7,285 bases of DNA from an uncultured Ruminococcus sp. (GCA_946544695.1 CAMNMO010000139.1:1-7285), one strand, 5' to 3'; positions 1-6,152 are shown, counted from the stretch's first letter. A program made the numbers and translations. The notes: generated by a model from the letters alone, not told the origin.

Positions 1-439
1 AGGTGGAAGTATGGTACAGCACAAAGCAGTTCAGCGTTTCTGTACCCAGGATAAACACCAGTATCCAGCCGTAAATCAAGCCGAACACCCGTGTCGTTGA
101 GGAACGTCTGCCTTTCCTCACTATCACCATTATGACCATGACTATCAGCGACAATGGTATGCCGAAAACTGCCAGCGCTATGAGAAATTCACCGAAGGAG
201 AACGGCAGCAGCGAAGTAAGCCTGCCGTATGTCTGTCCCCACAGGGGGTAGACCCACCGCTGATAAAAGTCGCAGAAAGCCGTGCTTATCTGCGAAAGAC
301 CGTTCAGCAGCAGGAAGAACACCGTGCTGCCGATCAGCCATTTCAATTGTGTGTGTTTATGCTTTTTGTCCGTTTTTACGGACTCTTTTACGTCAATGTC
401 CTCAGCTGTCGCCTTATCGGGCTTGACATTGGTTTTCAT
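1..439 (-). CDS. DUF3810-type multi-pass membrane protein, 3' end cut by window edge
   Basis: Translating leftward from the ATG at 437-439 gives 146 codons with no stop, so the gene continues past the left edge. The first 33 or so residues are hydrophilic and rich in Lys, Asp and His. Hydrophobic segments follow at about residues 34-52, 85-107 and 117-137. The second is preceded by LLPFSFGEFLIAL and the third is followed by TETLNCFVLYHTST. The spacing of these segments, the FSFGE motif and the Leu-Asn-Cys stretch after the third segment resemble the DUF3810 membrane family, whose function is unknown; I assign this from memory. A GAGG ribosome site lies at 446-449, 6 bases before the start. 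The gene begins 21 bp after the fhs stop with no terminator between, so it is probably co-transcribed with fhs. The reading frame and membrane character are secure; the family name is less so. Confidence 0.78.
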   Translation of the reverse strand, partial: MKTNVKPDKATAEDIDVKESVKTDKKHKHTQLKWLIGSTVFFLLLNGLSQISTAFCDFYQRWVYPLWGQTYGRLTSLLPFSFGEFLIALAVFGIPLSLIVMVIMVIVRKGRRSSTTRVFGLIYGWILVFILGTETLNCFVLYHTST

Positions 440-460
440 TTCGCACCTCAGTTCAGTTTA

Positions 461-2131
461 TCAGAACAGACCTGTGATATTGCCCTGATTATCGCAGTCG
501 ATATTATTTGCGGCAGGCACCTTAGGCAGACCGGGCATGGTCATGATATCGCCTGTGTACGCCACAACAAAGCCTGCGCCTGCGGATACTCTCAGGTCAC
601 GCACGGTGATCTCGTAGTTCTCGGGCTTGCCCAGCTTTGTGGGGTCATCAGACAGCGAATACTGGGTCTTAGCCACGCATACGGGAATGTCGCCGTAGCC
701 CAGTTCATTGATCTCTTTCAGCGCCTTTTCAGCCTGTGCCGTGAAGATAACGCCGTCAGCACGGTATATCTCCTTAGCGATGATGCCCAGCTTTTCCTTG
801 ATGGGCAGCTTTTCGTCATACAGGGGCTTGAAATCGCTCTCGGTGTTGTCGATGGTCTCAACGACCTTCTGTGCCAGGTCTGTGCCGCCGACACCGCCCT
901 TAGCGAAGATCTCTGCCAGAGATACCTTAACGCCCATCTCATCGCAGGTGCGCTTGATGACTTCTATCTCAGCATCGGTATCGGTACCGAAACGGTTTAT
1001 TGCCACCACAACGGGCACGCCGAACTTACGCATATTTTCGATATGTGTTCTGAGGTTGACTATGCCCTTTTCAAGTGCGGGAACATTCTCCTCGGTGAGT
1101 TCTGCACGGGGCACGCCGCCGTTATATTTCAGTGCACGAATGGTTGCGACCAGTACCACACAGCTTGGCTTGAATCCTGCAAAGCGGCACTTGATATCGA
1201 AGAACTTCTCAGCGCCCAGATCGGAACCGAAACCTGCTTCGGTGATGGTGTAGTCAGCCAGCTTCAGTGCAAGCTTTGTTGCACGTACAGAGTTGCAGCC
1301 GTGTGCGATATTTGCAAAAGGACCACCGTGTATCAGTGCAGGATTGTTCTCAAGGGTCTGCACCAGATTGGGCTTGAGTGCGTCCTTCAGCAGTGCTACC
1401 ATTGCACCGCAGCCGCCGATATCCTTTGCGAAAACAGGCTTGCCATCTGTGGTATAAGCCACCAGTATACGCTCGATACGCTTTTTCAGATCATCAAGGT
1501 CTGCCGCAAGGCAAAGTATTGCCATTATCTCGGAAGCAACGGTTATCTGGAAAGAATCCTCTCTCGGGATACCGTTTACCTTTGAACCCAGACCTATGAT
1601 GATATCTCTAAGTGCACGGTCATTCATATCAAGGCAGCGCTTGAACATGATCCTGCGCTGGTCGATGTGCAGCGGATTGCCCTGCTGCATGCTGTTGTCT
1701 ATCAGTGCGCACAGCAGATTGTTTGCAGCGGTTATAGCATGCATATCGCCTGTGAAATGAAGGTTGATATCCTCCATCGGCACGACCTGGGCATAGCCGC
1801 CGCCTGCAGCACCGCCCTTAATACCGAACACAGGTCCGAGAGAAGGTTCTCTCAGTGCAAGTATGGAATTTTTGCCGATAACGTGCATCGCTTCATGCAG
1901 ACCAACAGATATGGTCGTCTTGCCCTCACCTGCGGGTGTGGGGTTTATGGCAGTTACGAGTATCAGCTTGCCATCGGGCTTGTCCTTAGTCTTTTCGTAC
2001 AAACTTTCGGACAGTTTAGCCTTGTAATGGCCATAAGGTTCATACTCCTCCTCTGTTATTCCCAGTTTTCCCGCTATCTCGGAAATTTTCAGCATTTTAG
2101 CCTGCTTGGCTATTTCGATATCTGACAGCAT
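461..2131 (-). CDS. fhs: Formate-tetrahydrofolate ligase (10-formyl-THF synthetase)
   Basis: This cytosolic enzyme joins formate to tetrahydrofolate using ATP and gives 10-formyl-THF for purine, formyl-methionine and acetogenic one-carbon metabolism. The 556-residue product is the usual family length. Visible motifs are the ATP loop PTPAGEGKTT at residues 64-73, the family signature GIKGGAAGGGY at 103-113, and the second signature VATIRALKYNGG at 328-339. The frame stays open upstream to a TTG at 2155, but the ribosome site AGAAAGGA (2142-2149) lies inside that extension and is 10 bases from the ATG at 2131. The start MLSDIEIAKQ is therefore preferred. A sigma-A promoter at 2170-2198 gives a leader of only about 30 bases, so no folate riboswitch fits in front. 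The DUF3810-type gene follows in the same direction. No frameshift or missing motif was seen. Confidence 0.97.
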   Translation of the reverse strand: MLSDIEIAKQAKMLKISEIAGKLGITEEEYEPYGHYKAKLSESLYEKTKDKPDGKLILVTAINPTPAGEGKTTISVGLHEAMHVIGKNSILALREPSLGPVFGIKGGAAGGGYAQVVPMEDINLHFTGDMHAITAANNLLCALIDNSMQQGNPLHIDQRRIMFKRCLDMNDRALRDIIIGLGSKVNGIPREDSFQITVASEIMAILCLAADLDDLKKRIERILVAYTTDGKPVFAKDIGGCGAMVALLKDALKPNLVQTLENNPALIHGGPFANIAHGCNSVRATKLALKLADYTITEAGFGSDLGAEKFFDIKCRFAGFKPSCVVLVATIRALKYNGGVPRAELTEENVPALEKGIVNLRTHIENMRKFGVPVVVAINRFGTDTDAEIEVIKRTCDEMGVKVSLAEIFAKGGVGGTDLAQKVVETIDNTESDFKPLYDEKLPIKEKLGIIAKEIYRADGVIFTAQAEKALKEINELGYGDIPVCVAKTQYSLSDDPTKLGKPENYEITVRDLRVSAGAGFVVAYTGDIMTMPGLPKVPAANNIDCDNQGNITGLF

Positions 2132-2141
2132 TTGGATCAGT

Positions 2142-2149
2142 TCCTTTCT
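2142..2149 (-). promoter_or_regulatory. Ribosome binding site of fhs (decides start)
   Basis: Read on the minus strand this is AGAAAGGA, 10 bases before the ATG at 2131. It lies within the coding extension that a TTG start at 2155 would require, so it argues for the shorter protein. Confidence 0.8.
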
Positions 2150-2169
2150 GCACAAAAATATATATGTTA

Positions 2170-2198
2170 ATTATAACACAACAGTGCACAAATTGCAA
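2170..2198 (-). promoter_or_regulatory. Sigma-A promoter of fhs
   Basis: On the minus strand the -35 box is TTGCAA (2193-2198, four of six consensus bases) and the -10 box is TATAAT (2170-2175, perfect), with a 17-bp spacer. Transcription should begin near 2163, giving a leader of about 30 bases. The -35 box lies about 10 bp from the left flank of the MITE-like structure at 2209-2366. Confidence 0.8.
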
Positions 2199-2208
2199 CC
2201 CCTTTTTG

Positions 2209-2366
2209 CGGGGTGCCACAGAGATCAATTTTTCATAATGCCAAATCCCATACAAGCATCACAGCAGTAAAATATGGTGTTAAGTGTATTCTCCCCCGCC
2301 TACGGCGGGGGAGAATACACAAAAATACAGCTGTGTTTTGTCAAAATTGATTTCCGTGGCGGGGTG
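2209..2366. mobile_element. Possible MITE-like element with terminal inverted repeats and 7-bp flanking repeats
   Basis: An 18-bp inverted repeat pairs 2216-2233 (starts CCACAGAGATCAATTTTT) with 2342-2359 (ends ATTTCCGTGG), matching at 15 of 18 positions. Immediately outside both arms lies the same 7-mer CGGGGTG (2209-2215 and 2360-2366), as expected of a target-site duplication. The match extends to GCGGGGTGCC if bases of the arms are counted. The 108-bp interior has no gene and holds a 17-bp perfect hairpin at 2284-2320. This layout fits a non-autonomous miniature element of about 144 bp. It could also be an ordinary structured intergenic spacer; only the copy number in the genome would tell. 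Confidence 0.42.
2284..2320. repeat. 17-bp perfect inverted repeat (GC-rich hairpin)
   Basis: GTGTATTCTCCCCCGCC at 2284-2300 is exactly complementary to 2304-2320, with a 3-base loop (TAC). In neither direction is the stem followed by a run of T: the plus strand continues AAAAATACAG and the minus strand TTAACACC. It is therefore not a canonical terminator. It sits inside the MITE-like element and may be its internal palindrome or a REP-like dispersed repeat. Confidence 0.75.
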
Positions 2367-2405
2367 CCGCCCATATCGGTTTTGAGAGGACGCTTGCACA
2401 CACGC

Positions 2406-2439
2406 AATAAAAGCGCAGCCGATACAGCAGCTGCGCTTT
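2406..2439 (-). terminator. Intrinsic terminator of dapB / lysine cluster
   Basis: On the minus strand, four bases after the dapB stop, AAAGCGCAGC (2439-2430) pairs perfectly with GCTGCGCTTT (2419-2410) around a 10-base loop. The stem runs into the T-rich tail TTTTATT (2412-2406). This is a good rho-independent terminator and marks the end of the cluster. Confidence 0.85.
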
Positions 2440-2443
2440 AAAG

Positions 2444-3202
2444 TCATATTTCAGCAAGCATATCGCCCATTGCGTACAGACCTGCAGGCTTGCCACAGAG
2501 GAATACAGCCGCATTCACCGCACCAACGCCGAATACCGACTTTGAGTGTGCCTCATGCTTCAGGCTGACTACCTCGTCACGGCCTGCGAAGATTATCTCG
2601 TGTTCACCGACTATCGTGCCGCCACGGATAGAATGCATGCCTATCTCATTCTTAGTCCTCTTTGCACGTACAGAATGCCTGTCATAAGTATAAGTGCATC
2701 TGTTGTCAAGCTCCTCATTTATGGCATTTGCCAGCATTATAGCTGTGCCTGAGGGTGCATCGAGCTTCTGATTATGGTGCTTCTCCACTATCTCGATATC
2801 GAACTGGTCACCCAGCACCTTCGCAGCCTTTTTAGCCAGGTCAGCCAGCAGGTTGACGCCCAGCGACATATTAAAGGTGAAGAACAGCGGTATCTGTTCA
2901 GCAGCCTTCTTTATCTTATCGGTCTGTTCATCGGTATAGCCTGTTGAACCTATGACCAGTGCTGTGCCGTTGGTAAGACAGTAATTCAGCAGGTCATCGA
3001 GGCATGAGGGGTGCGAGAAGTCAATGATGACATCGGGCTTTTCATTAAGCTCGCCAACTGCTGCAAATATTGGGAAATCACTGTACTGTGCAGTGACCTT
3101 ATCGACGCCTGCCAAGACCTTGCAGTCGTCACGGCCGCTAATGACATCGGCGATCACTCTGCCCATGTGACCGTTAGCGCCGCATATAACTATATTTGTC
3201 AT
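2444..3202 (-). CDS. dapB: 4-hydroxy-tetrahydrodipicolinate reductase
   Basis: DapB reduces the product of DapA to tetrahydrodipicolinate with NAD(P)H, in the cytosolic diaminopimelate/lysine pathway. The 252-residue product is slightly shorter than the E. coli enzyme and typical of Gram-positive forms. The N-terminal nucleotide-binding glycine loop GANGHMG is at residues 8-14. The family signature EIVEKHHNQKLDAPSGTA occupies 137-154, with the His pair H142-H143 and catalytic Lys K146. An ATG three codons upstream (3211) is abutted directly by the ribosome site GAAAGGA (3212-3218), whereas the ATG at 3202 is 9 bases from it, so 3202 is chosen. An intrinsic terminator follows four bases after the stop. 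The 227-bp gap from dapA contains a hairpin and a possible small ORF, so dapB may be partly uncoupled from the upstream genes. I saw no clear promoter of its own. Confidence 0.96.
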   Translation of the reverse strand: MTNIVICGANGHMGRVIADVISGRDDCKVLAGVDKVTAQYSDFPIFAAVGELNEKPDVIIDFSHPSCLDDLLNYCLTNGTALVIGSTGYTDEQTDKIKKAAEQIPLFFTFNMSLGVNLLADLAKKAAKVLGDQFDIEIVEKHHNQKLDAPSGTAIMLANAINEELDNRCTYTYDRHSVRAKRTKNEIGMHSIRGGTIVGEHEIIFAGRDEVVSLKHEAHSKSVFGVGAVNAAVFLCGKPAGLYAMGDMLAEI

Positions 3203-3207
3203 TTTTA

Positions 3208-3282
3208 TCATTCCTTTCGTTTTTGCTTATCCTTTAAGGTGAAACAGAGCAGCATTCCAAAAACAATAAATGCGATATACAT
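3208..3282 (-). CDS. Possible 24-residue single-pass membrane peptide, overlapping the dapB leader
   Basis: From the ATG at 3280-3282 the minus strand encodes 24 residues. They begin MYIAFIVFGMLLCFTL, a hydrophobic stretch long enough for one membrane span, and continue with a charged, Lys-rich tail (KDKQKRKE). The stop at 3208-3210 falls between the dapB ribosome site and the dapB ATG, a spacing compatible with translational coupling. The ribosome site is weak (GAG, 6 bases before the start). The frame is open upstream back to the dapA stop, and a GTG at about 3370 would give 54 residues, but with no good ribosome site. No family is recognised. A chance ORF is quite possible. Confidence 0.25.
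   Translation of the reverse strand: MYIAFIVFGMLLCFTLKDKQKRKE
3212..3218 (-). promoter_or_regulatory. Ribosome binding site of dapB (decides start)
   Basis: GAAAGGA on the minus strand ends directly at the ATG at 3211 but is 9 bases from the ATG at 3202. The downstream start is therefore favoured. Confidence 0.75.
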
Positions 3283-3391
3283 CACTGCTCGTTTCCGAAT
3301 GTGCAGATAGCACACAGTCGGACCGTCACCTTTTTGCTTTTTGATCGGTAACCTGAACGTCAAAATAATCACCGCAATTTGCTTATAACAA

Positions 3392-3417
3392 TGGGCAGAG
3401 CGTTGCCGCTCCGCCCA
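3392..3417 (-). terminator. Hairpin after dapA, weak terminator or processing site
   Basis: On the minus strand, 12 bases after the dapA stop, TGGGCGGAGCG pairs with CGCTCTGCCCA as an 11-bp stem closed by the stable GCAA (GNRA) tetraloop. It includes one G-U pair that forms only in the minus-strand RNA, which supports that orientation. The tail is TTGTTATAAG, a poor U-tract, so complete termination is doubtful. Partial termination or protection of the upstream mRNA end would fit its place between dapA and dapB. Confidence 0.55.
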
Positions 3418-3429
3418 CGCTTTGTCTGT

Positions 3430-4326
3430 TTACTTTACAAGACCCAGCTCAGCCATCTTAGCTCTCAGCTTCTCGATCTTAGCATCTTCCATTCTTACCA
3501 GAGGCAGTCTGCACTCGCCTACGTCCCAACCCATGATGTTCAGGGCTTCCTTTACAGGAATAGGGTTAACGTCGCAGAACAGACCGTTTGAATTTGCAAA
3601 GTCCAGCAGCTTGTTCATCTTAGCCTGTGCTTCGGGATACTTGTTTTCAAGACACAGCTGTGCTATCTCATGAGTCTCCTTAGGCATGCAGTTGGACAGT
3701 ACAGAAATTACGCCCTTGCCGCCCAGTGCCATGATGGGCACTATCTGGTCATCGTTGCCCGAATAGATATCCAGGTCATCACCGCAGAGCGCTGCAACTC
3801 TTGCTATCTGCGAGATGTTGCCGCTTGCTTCCTTGACAGCCACGATATTCTCGACCTTTGCCAGTTCCTTCAGAGTTTCGGGAGTGATGTTCACGCCTGT
3901 TCTTGAAGGAACGTTATAAAGGATTATCGGGATATTCACAGCGTTTGCGATAGTTGTGTAATGAACTATCAGACCCTTCTGTGAAGTCTTGTTGTAATAG
4001 GGTGTTACCAGCAGAATAGCGTCAGCGCCCAGCTCCTCAGCCTTCTTTGAAAGACCCACAGCATACTCTGTGTGGTTGGAGCCTGTGCCTGCTATAACCG
4101 GAACTCTGTGAGCTACCTTCTCGATGGCATACCTGATAGCTTCAACATGCTCCTCATCGGTCATGGTGGAGCTTTCGCCTGTGGTACCGCAGATGATTAT
4201 AGCATCGGTACCCTCGGCTATCTGCCAGTCGATCAGTTCACCCAGCTTATCGAAATTGATAGAACCGTCGGCGTTCATAGGTGTGACGATAGCCACGCCT
4301 GCGCCTGTAAAAATAGTCTTCTTCAT
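3430..4326 (-). CDS. dapA: 4-hydroxy-tetrahydrodipicolinate synthase
   Basis: DapA condenses pyruvate with aspartate semialdehyde, the first step committed to diaminopimelate and lysine. It is a class I Schiff-base aldolase with a TIM-barrel fold. The 298-residue product matches the family length. By offset from E. coli DapA, the Schiff-base lysine is K165 (in VAVKEASGN). T48-T49 in CGTTGE, Y111 in TPYYNK and Y137 in LYNVPSRTG form the proton relay. R142 binds the substrate carboxylate. Two ATGs are available, at 4332 and 4326. The site AAGGAG (4335-4340) is 2 bases from the first and 8 from the second, so 4326 is preferred. That start lies 2 bases after the stop of the metallophosphoesterase gene and the ribosome site is inside that gene, which points to one transcript and probable translational coupling. 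Confidence 0.97.
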   Translation of the reverse strand: MKKTIFTGAGVAIVTPMNADGSINFDKLGELIDWQIAEGTDAIIICGTTGESSTMTDEEHVEAIRYAIEKVAHRVPVIAGTGSNHTEYAVGLSKKAEELGADAILLVTPYYNKTSQKGLIVHYTTIANAVNIPIILYNVPSRTGVNITPETLKELAKVENIVAVKEASGNISQIARVAALCGDDLDIYSGNDDQIVPIMALGGKGVISVLSNCMPKETHEIAQLCLENKYPEAQAKMNKLLDFANSNGLFCDVNPIPVKEALNIMGWDVGECRLPLVRMEDAKIEKLRAKMAELGLVK

Positions 4327-4328
4327 GA

Positions 4329-4901
4329 TCATTTCTCCTTATCGGAAATATATTGTTGACGGAATGACTCGTTGTTCATGGCTAGTTCTTCAAAAGTTAC
4401 GGGAACATAGCCGTTTATCATGCAGCCCGCATTGAATGCCTCATCTTTACGGTGCGCTGCCATGAAATCATAGCCGTCATCACAGCTGCCATGGATATGA
4501 CCGTAGATAAGCACACAGCCCTGAGGTCTGCGATACCATTCTACCATCGGGTAGTGTGCAAGGAAAAACTTCCTGCCGTCACGCTCGATGTATTTCTGGT
4601 ATACACATTCACAGAACAGATGCTGAAGTGCGGGAGAACTTTTTATACGGTCATCATGATTGCCGTATATAAGGTGCTTCCTGCCGTTAAGAGCCAGCGC
4701 ATAATGACGTATGTTCTCATCATCGGTCTCACCGTAATAAGTAAAGTCACCGACTATCCACACATCGTCATCTTCCCTGACCCTTGCGTTCCACCTTTCA
4801 CGCATGACCGAGAACATCTCGGCTGCGTCTTTGAAAGGTCTGGCGTCCCACTTCACTCTGTCCTCATGACCAAAGTGCATATCTGAAATAAAGTAGTCCA
4901 T
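4329..4901 (-). CDS. Calcineurin-like metallophosphoesterase, substrate unknown
   Basis: This is a compact 190-residue protein of the binuclear-metal phosphoesterase superfamily, close in size and motifs to bacterial single-domain predicted phosphohydrolases (COG4186-like, from memory). All core metal-binding motifs are present: D7 and H9 in SDMHFGH, D52 in GDF, N81 and H82 in GNHDD, H116 in LAHYP, and H135 and H137 in GHIHG. It should therefore be catalytically competent. There is no signal peptide or membrane span, so it is cytosolic. It lies between asd and dapA, 22 bp after asd and 2 bp before dapA, clearly in their operon and presumably under the same lysine riboswitch. No good ribosome site precedes the ATG at 4901, so translation may be low or coupled to asd. 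A link to lysine metabolism cannot be read from the sequence; the substrate is unassigned. Confidence 0.9.
   Translation of the reverse strand: MDYFISDMHFGHEDRVKWDARPFKDAAEMFSVMRERWNARVREDDDVWIVGDFTYYGETDDENIRHYALALNGRKHLIYGNHDDRIKSSPALQHLFCECVYQKYIERDGRKFFLAHYPMVEWYRRPQGCVLIYGHIHGSCDDGYDFMAAHRKDEAFNAGCMINGYVPVTFEELAMNNESFRQQYISDKEK
4335..4340 (-). promoter_or_regulatory. Ribosome binding site of dapA inside the preceding gene
   Basis: AAGGAG on the minus strand is 8 bases before the ATG at 4326 and lies within the last codons of the metallophosphoesterase gene. It favours 4326 over the ATG at 4332, which is only 2 bases away. Confidence 0.8.
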
Positions 4902-4923
4902 GCTGCTTTATCTAGTTAACAGA

Positions 4924-6009
4924 TCAGTCAAAATAGCCCTTTGCAGCCAGCAGTTCAGCCAGCAGAACAGCGCCGCCTGCTGCACCTCTCAGGGTGTTGT
5001 GGGACAGGCAAACGAACTTGTAGTCATACTGAGTATCTTCTCTCAGTCTGCCTATGGAGACAGCCATGCCGCCTTCGAGGTTTCTGTCCAGCTTAGCCTG
5101 AGGTCTGTCGTTCTCCTCGAAGTAGTTGAGGAACTGCTTGGGAGCGGAAGGCAGCTGCATTTCCTGAGGAACGCCTGCAAATTCCTTCCAAGTCTGGAGT
5201 ATCTCCTCCTTGCTGGGTTTGTTCTCGAAGCTTACGAATACAGCAGCAGTGTGACCGTCGGAAACGGGAACTCTCAGGCACTGTGCAGTGATAGCGGGCT
5301 CGGTAGCGTCAACGATCTTGTCGCCCTCGATGTGACCCCAGATCTTCATGGGCTCCTGCTCACTCTTTTCTTCTTCGCCGCCGATATAAGGGATAACGTT
5401 GTCGAGGATCTCAGGCCATGTCTCGAAAGTTCTGCCTGCGCCGCTGATAGCCTGATATGTGCAAGCCAGCGCCTTAGTTACCTTATACTTGCTGTGCAGA
5501 GGTGCCAGTGCGGGAACATAGCTCTGCAGTGAGCAGTTGGATTTAACTGCGATGAAACCTCTCTTGGTGCCCAGTCTCTTTCTCTGGGAAGCGATGATCT
5601 CGATGTGCTCGGGGTTGATCTCGGGGATGACCATAGGAACGTCATCAGTATGTCTGTGTGCAGAGTTGTTGGAAACTACGGGGCACTCAGCCTTAGCATA
5701 CTTCTCCTCCAGCGCTCTGATCTCGTCCTTCTTCATATCAACTGCGCAGAATACGAAATCTACCATAGAAGCGATCTTCTCAACATCTTCCTCAGCGTTG
5801 AGTATCACCATATCCTCCATTGACTTGGGCATGGGGTCAGCAAGCTTCCACTTGCTGCCTGCTGCTTCCTTATAAGTCTTGCCTGCGCTTCTGGGAGATG
5901 CTGCCAGACAAACCACATCGAACCACGGATGCTTGTCGAGTATCAGAGAAAATCTCTGACCTACCATACCGGTAGCACCGATGATACCAACCTTGAACTT
6001 CTTTTCCAT
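4924..6009 (-). CDS. asd: Aspartate-semialdehyde dehydrogenase, archaeal/fungal-length type
   Basis: Asd reduces aspartyl phosphate to aspartate semialdehyde with NADPH, at the branch point to lysine/diaminopimelate and to threonine and methionine. The 361-residue product begins with the nucleotide loop GIIGATGMVGQ (residues 8-18). The catalytic cysteine is C159 in VKSNCSLQ, and the acid/base histidine is probably H253 in VPVSDGHTAAV. The segment SGAGRTFETWPE is at 189-200. The SNCSLQ context and the 360-residue length match the archaeal/fungal subgroup rather than the short Gram-negative enzyme. The ATG at 6009 is 8 bases after AAAAGGAG (6018-6025). It is the first gene after the lysine riboswitch and its terminator. 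The metallophosphoesterase starts 22 bp after its stop. Confidence 0.96.
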   Translation of the reverse strand: MEKKFKVGIIGATGMVGQRFSLILDKHPWFDVVCLAASPRSAGKTYKEAAGSKWKLADPMPKSMEDMVILNAEEDVEKIASMVDFVFCAVDMKKDEIRALEEKYAKAECPVVSNNSAHRHTDDVPMVIPEINPEHIEIIASQRKRLGTKRGFIAVKSNCSLQSYVPALAPLHSKYKVTKALACTYQAISGAGRTFETWPEILDNVIPYIGGEEEKSEQEPMKIWGHIEGDKIVDATEPAITAQCLRVPVSDGHTAAVFVSFENKPSKEEILQTWKEFAGVPQEMQLPSAPKQFLNYFEENDRPQAKLDRNLEGGMAVSIGRLREDTQYDYKFVCLSHNTLRGAAGGAVLLAELLAAKGYFD

Positions 6010-6017
6010 AACAAAAA

Positions 6018-6025
6018 CTCCTTTT
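6018..6025 (-). promoter_or_regulatory. Ribosome binding site of asd
   Basis: AAAAGGAG on the minus strand lies 8 bases before the ATG at 6009, a near-ideal site. It is about 90 bases after the leader terminator, so control is expected at transcription rather than by masking this site. Confidence 0.85.
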
Positions 6026-6079
6026 CCTCTTGCGTAGTACCGTCATAACAGCTAAATAACCATACTGTTGATGCAGATA

Positions 6080-6091
6080 TTTTGCGCAAAA
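6080..6091. repeat. 12-bp perfect palindrome in the asd leader
   Basis: TTTTGCGCAAAA is self-complementary and lies between the leader terminator and the asd ribosome site. It could be an operator, but no regulator is identified and chance cannot be excluded. Confidence 0.35.
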
Positions 6092-6111
6092 CATAAAAAA
6101 TTGACAAATAA

Positions 6112-6134
6112 CAAAAAAACCGGTTGAAAACCGG
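6112..6134 (-). terminator. Riboswitch-controlled intrinsic terminator before asd
   Basis: On the minus strand CCGGTT (6134-6129) pairs with AACCGG (6125-6120) around a 3-base loop, and a run of seven T follows (6119-6113). The 5' arm also belongs to a segment, CGCCGGT (6136-6130), that can pair with ATCGGCG (6182-6176). That alternative helix uses the last three bases of the aptamer's closing strand (6182-6180). Aptamer plus terminator and antiterminator are therefore mutually exclusive, the usual OFF-switch arrangement for lysine. Confidence 0.82.
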
Positions 6135-6152
6135 CGCATCATACAATATAAT
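6124..6152 (+). promoter_or_regulatory. Plus-strand consensus promoter inside the riboswitch expression platform
   Basis: TTGAAA (6124-6129, five of six) and TATAAT (6147-6152, perfect) are separated by exactly 17 bp on the plus strand. A transcript starting near 6159 would run antisense through the whole lysine aptamer and reach queA at 6539. It could serve queA with a leader of about 380 bases or make an antisense RNA. The area is AT-rich, so a chance match remains possible. Confidence 0.45.

Noticed and set aside
708..1253. Plus-strand open frame of 181 codons within fhs
   Set aside because: It is a second shadow of fhs, with low-complexity Ser-rich composition and no ribosome site or recognisable domain.
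347..1585. Long plus-strand open frame of 412 codons
   Set aside because: It runs antisense to fhs, whose full set of family motifs is intact. The Cys/His-rich translation resembles no protein and reflects the codon bias of the opposite strand.
2132..2155. N-terminal extension of fhs to a TTG start
   Set aside because: The extension encodes the ribosome binding site itself, and the shorter protein matches the family length.
2132..2200. Folate or other riboswitch before fhs
   Set aside because: The predicted transcript start near 2163 leaves only about 30 bases before the ATG, too short for a known aptamer.
2284..2320. Perfect hairpin as an intrinsic terminator
   Set aside because: No T-tract follows the stem on either strand, and a proper dapB terminator is already present at 2406-2439.
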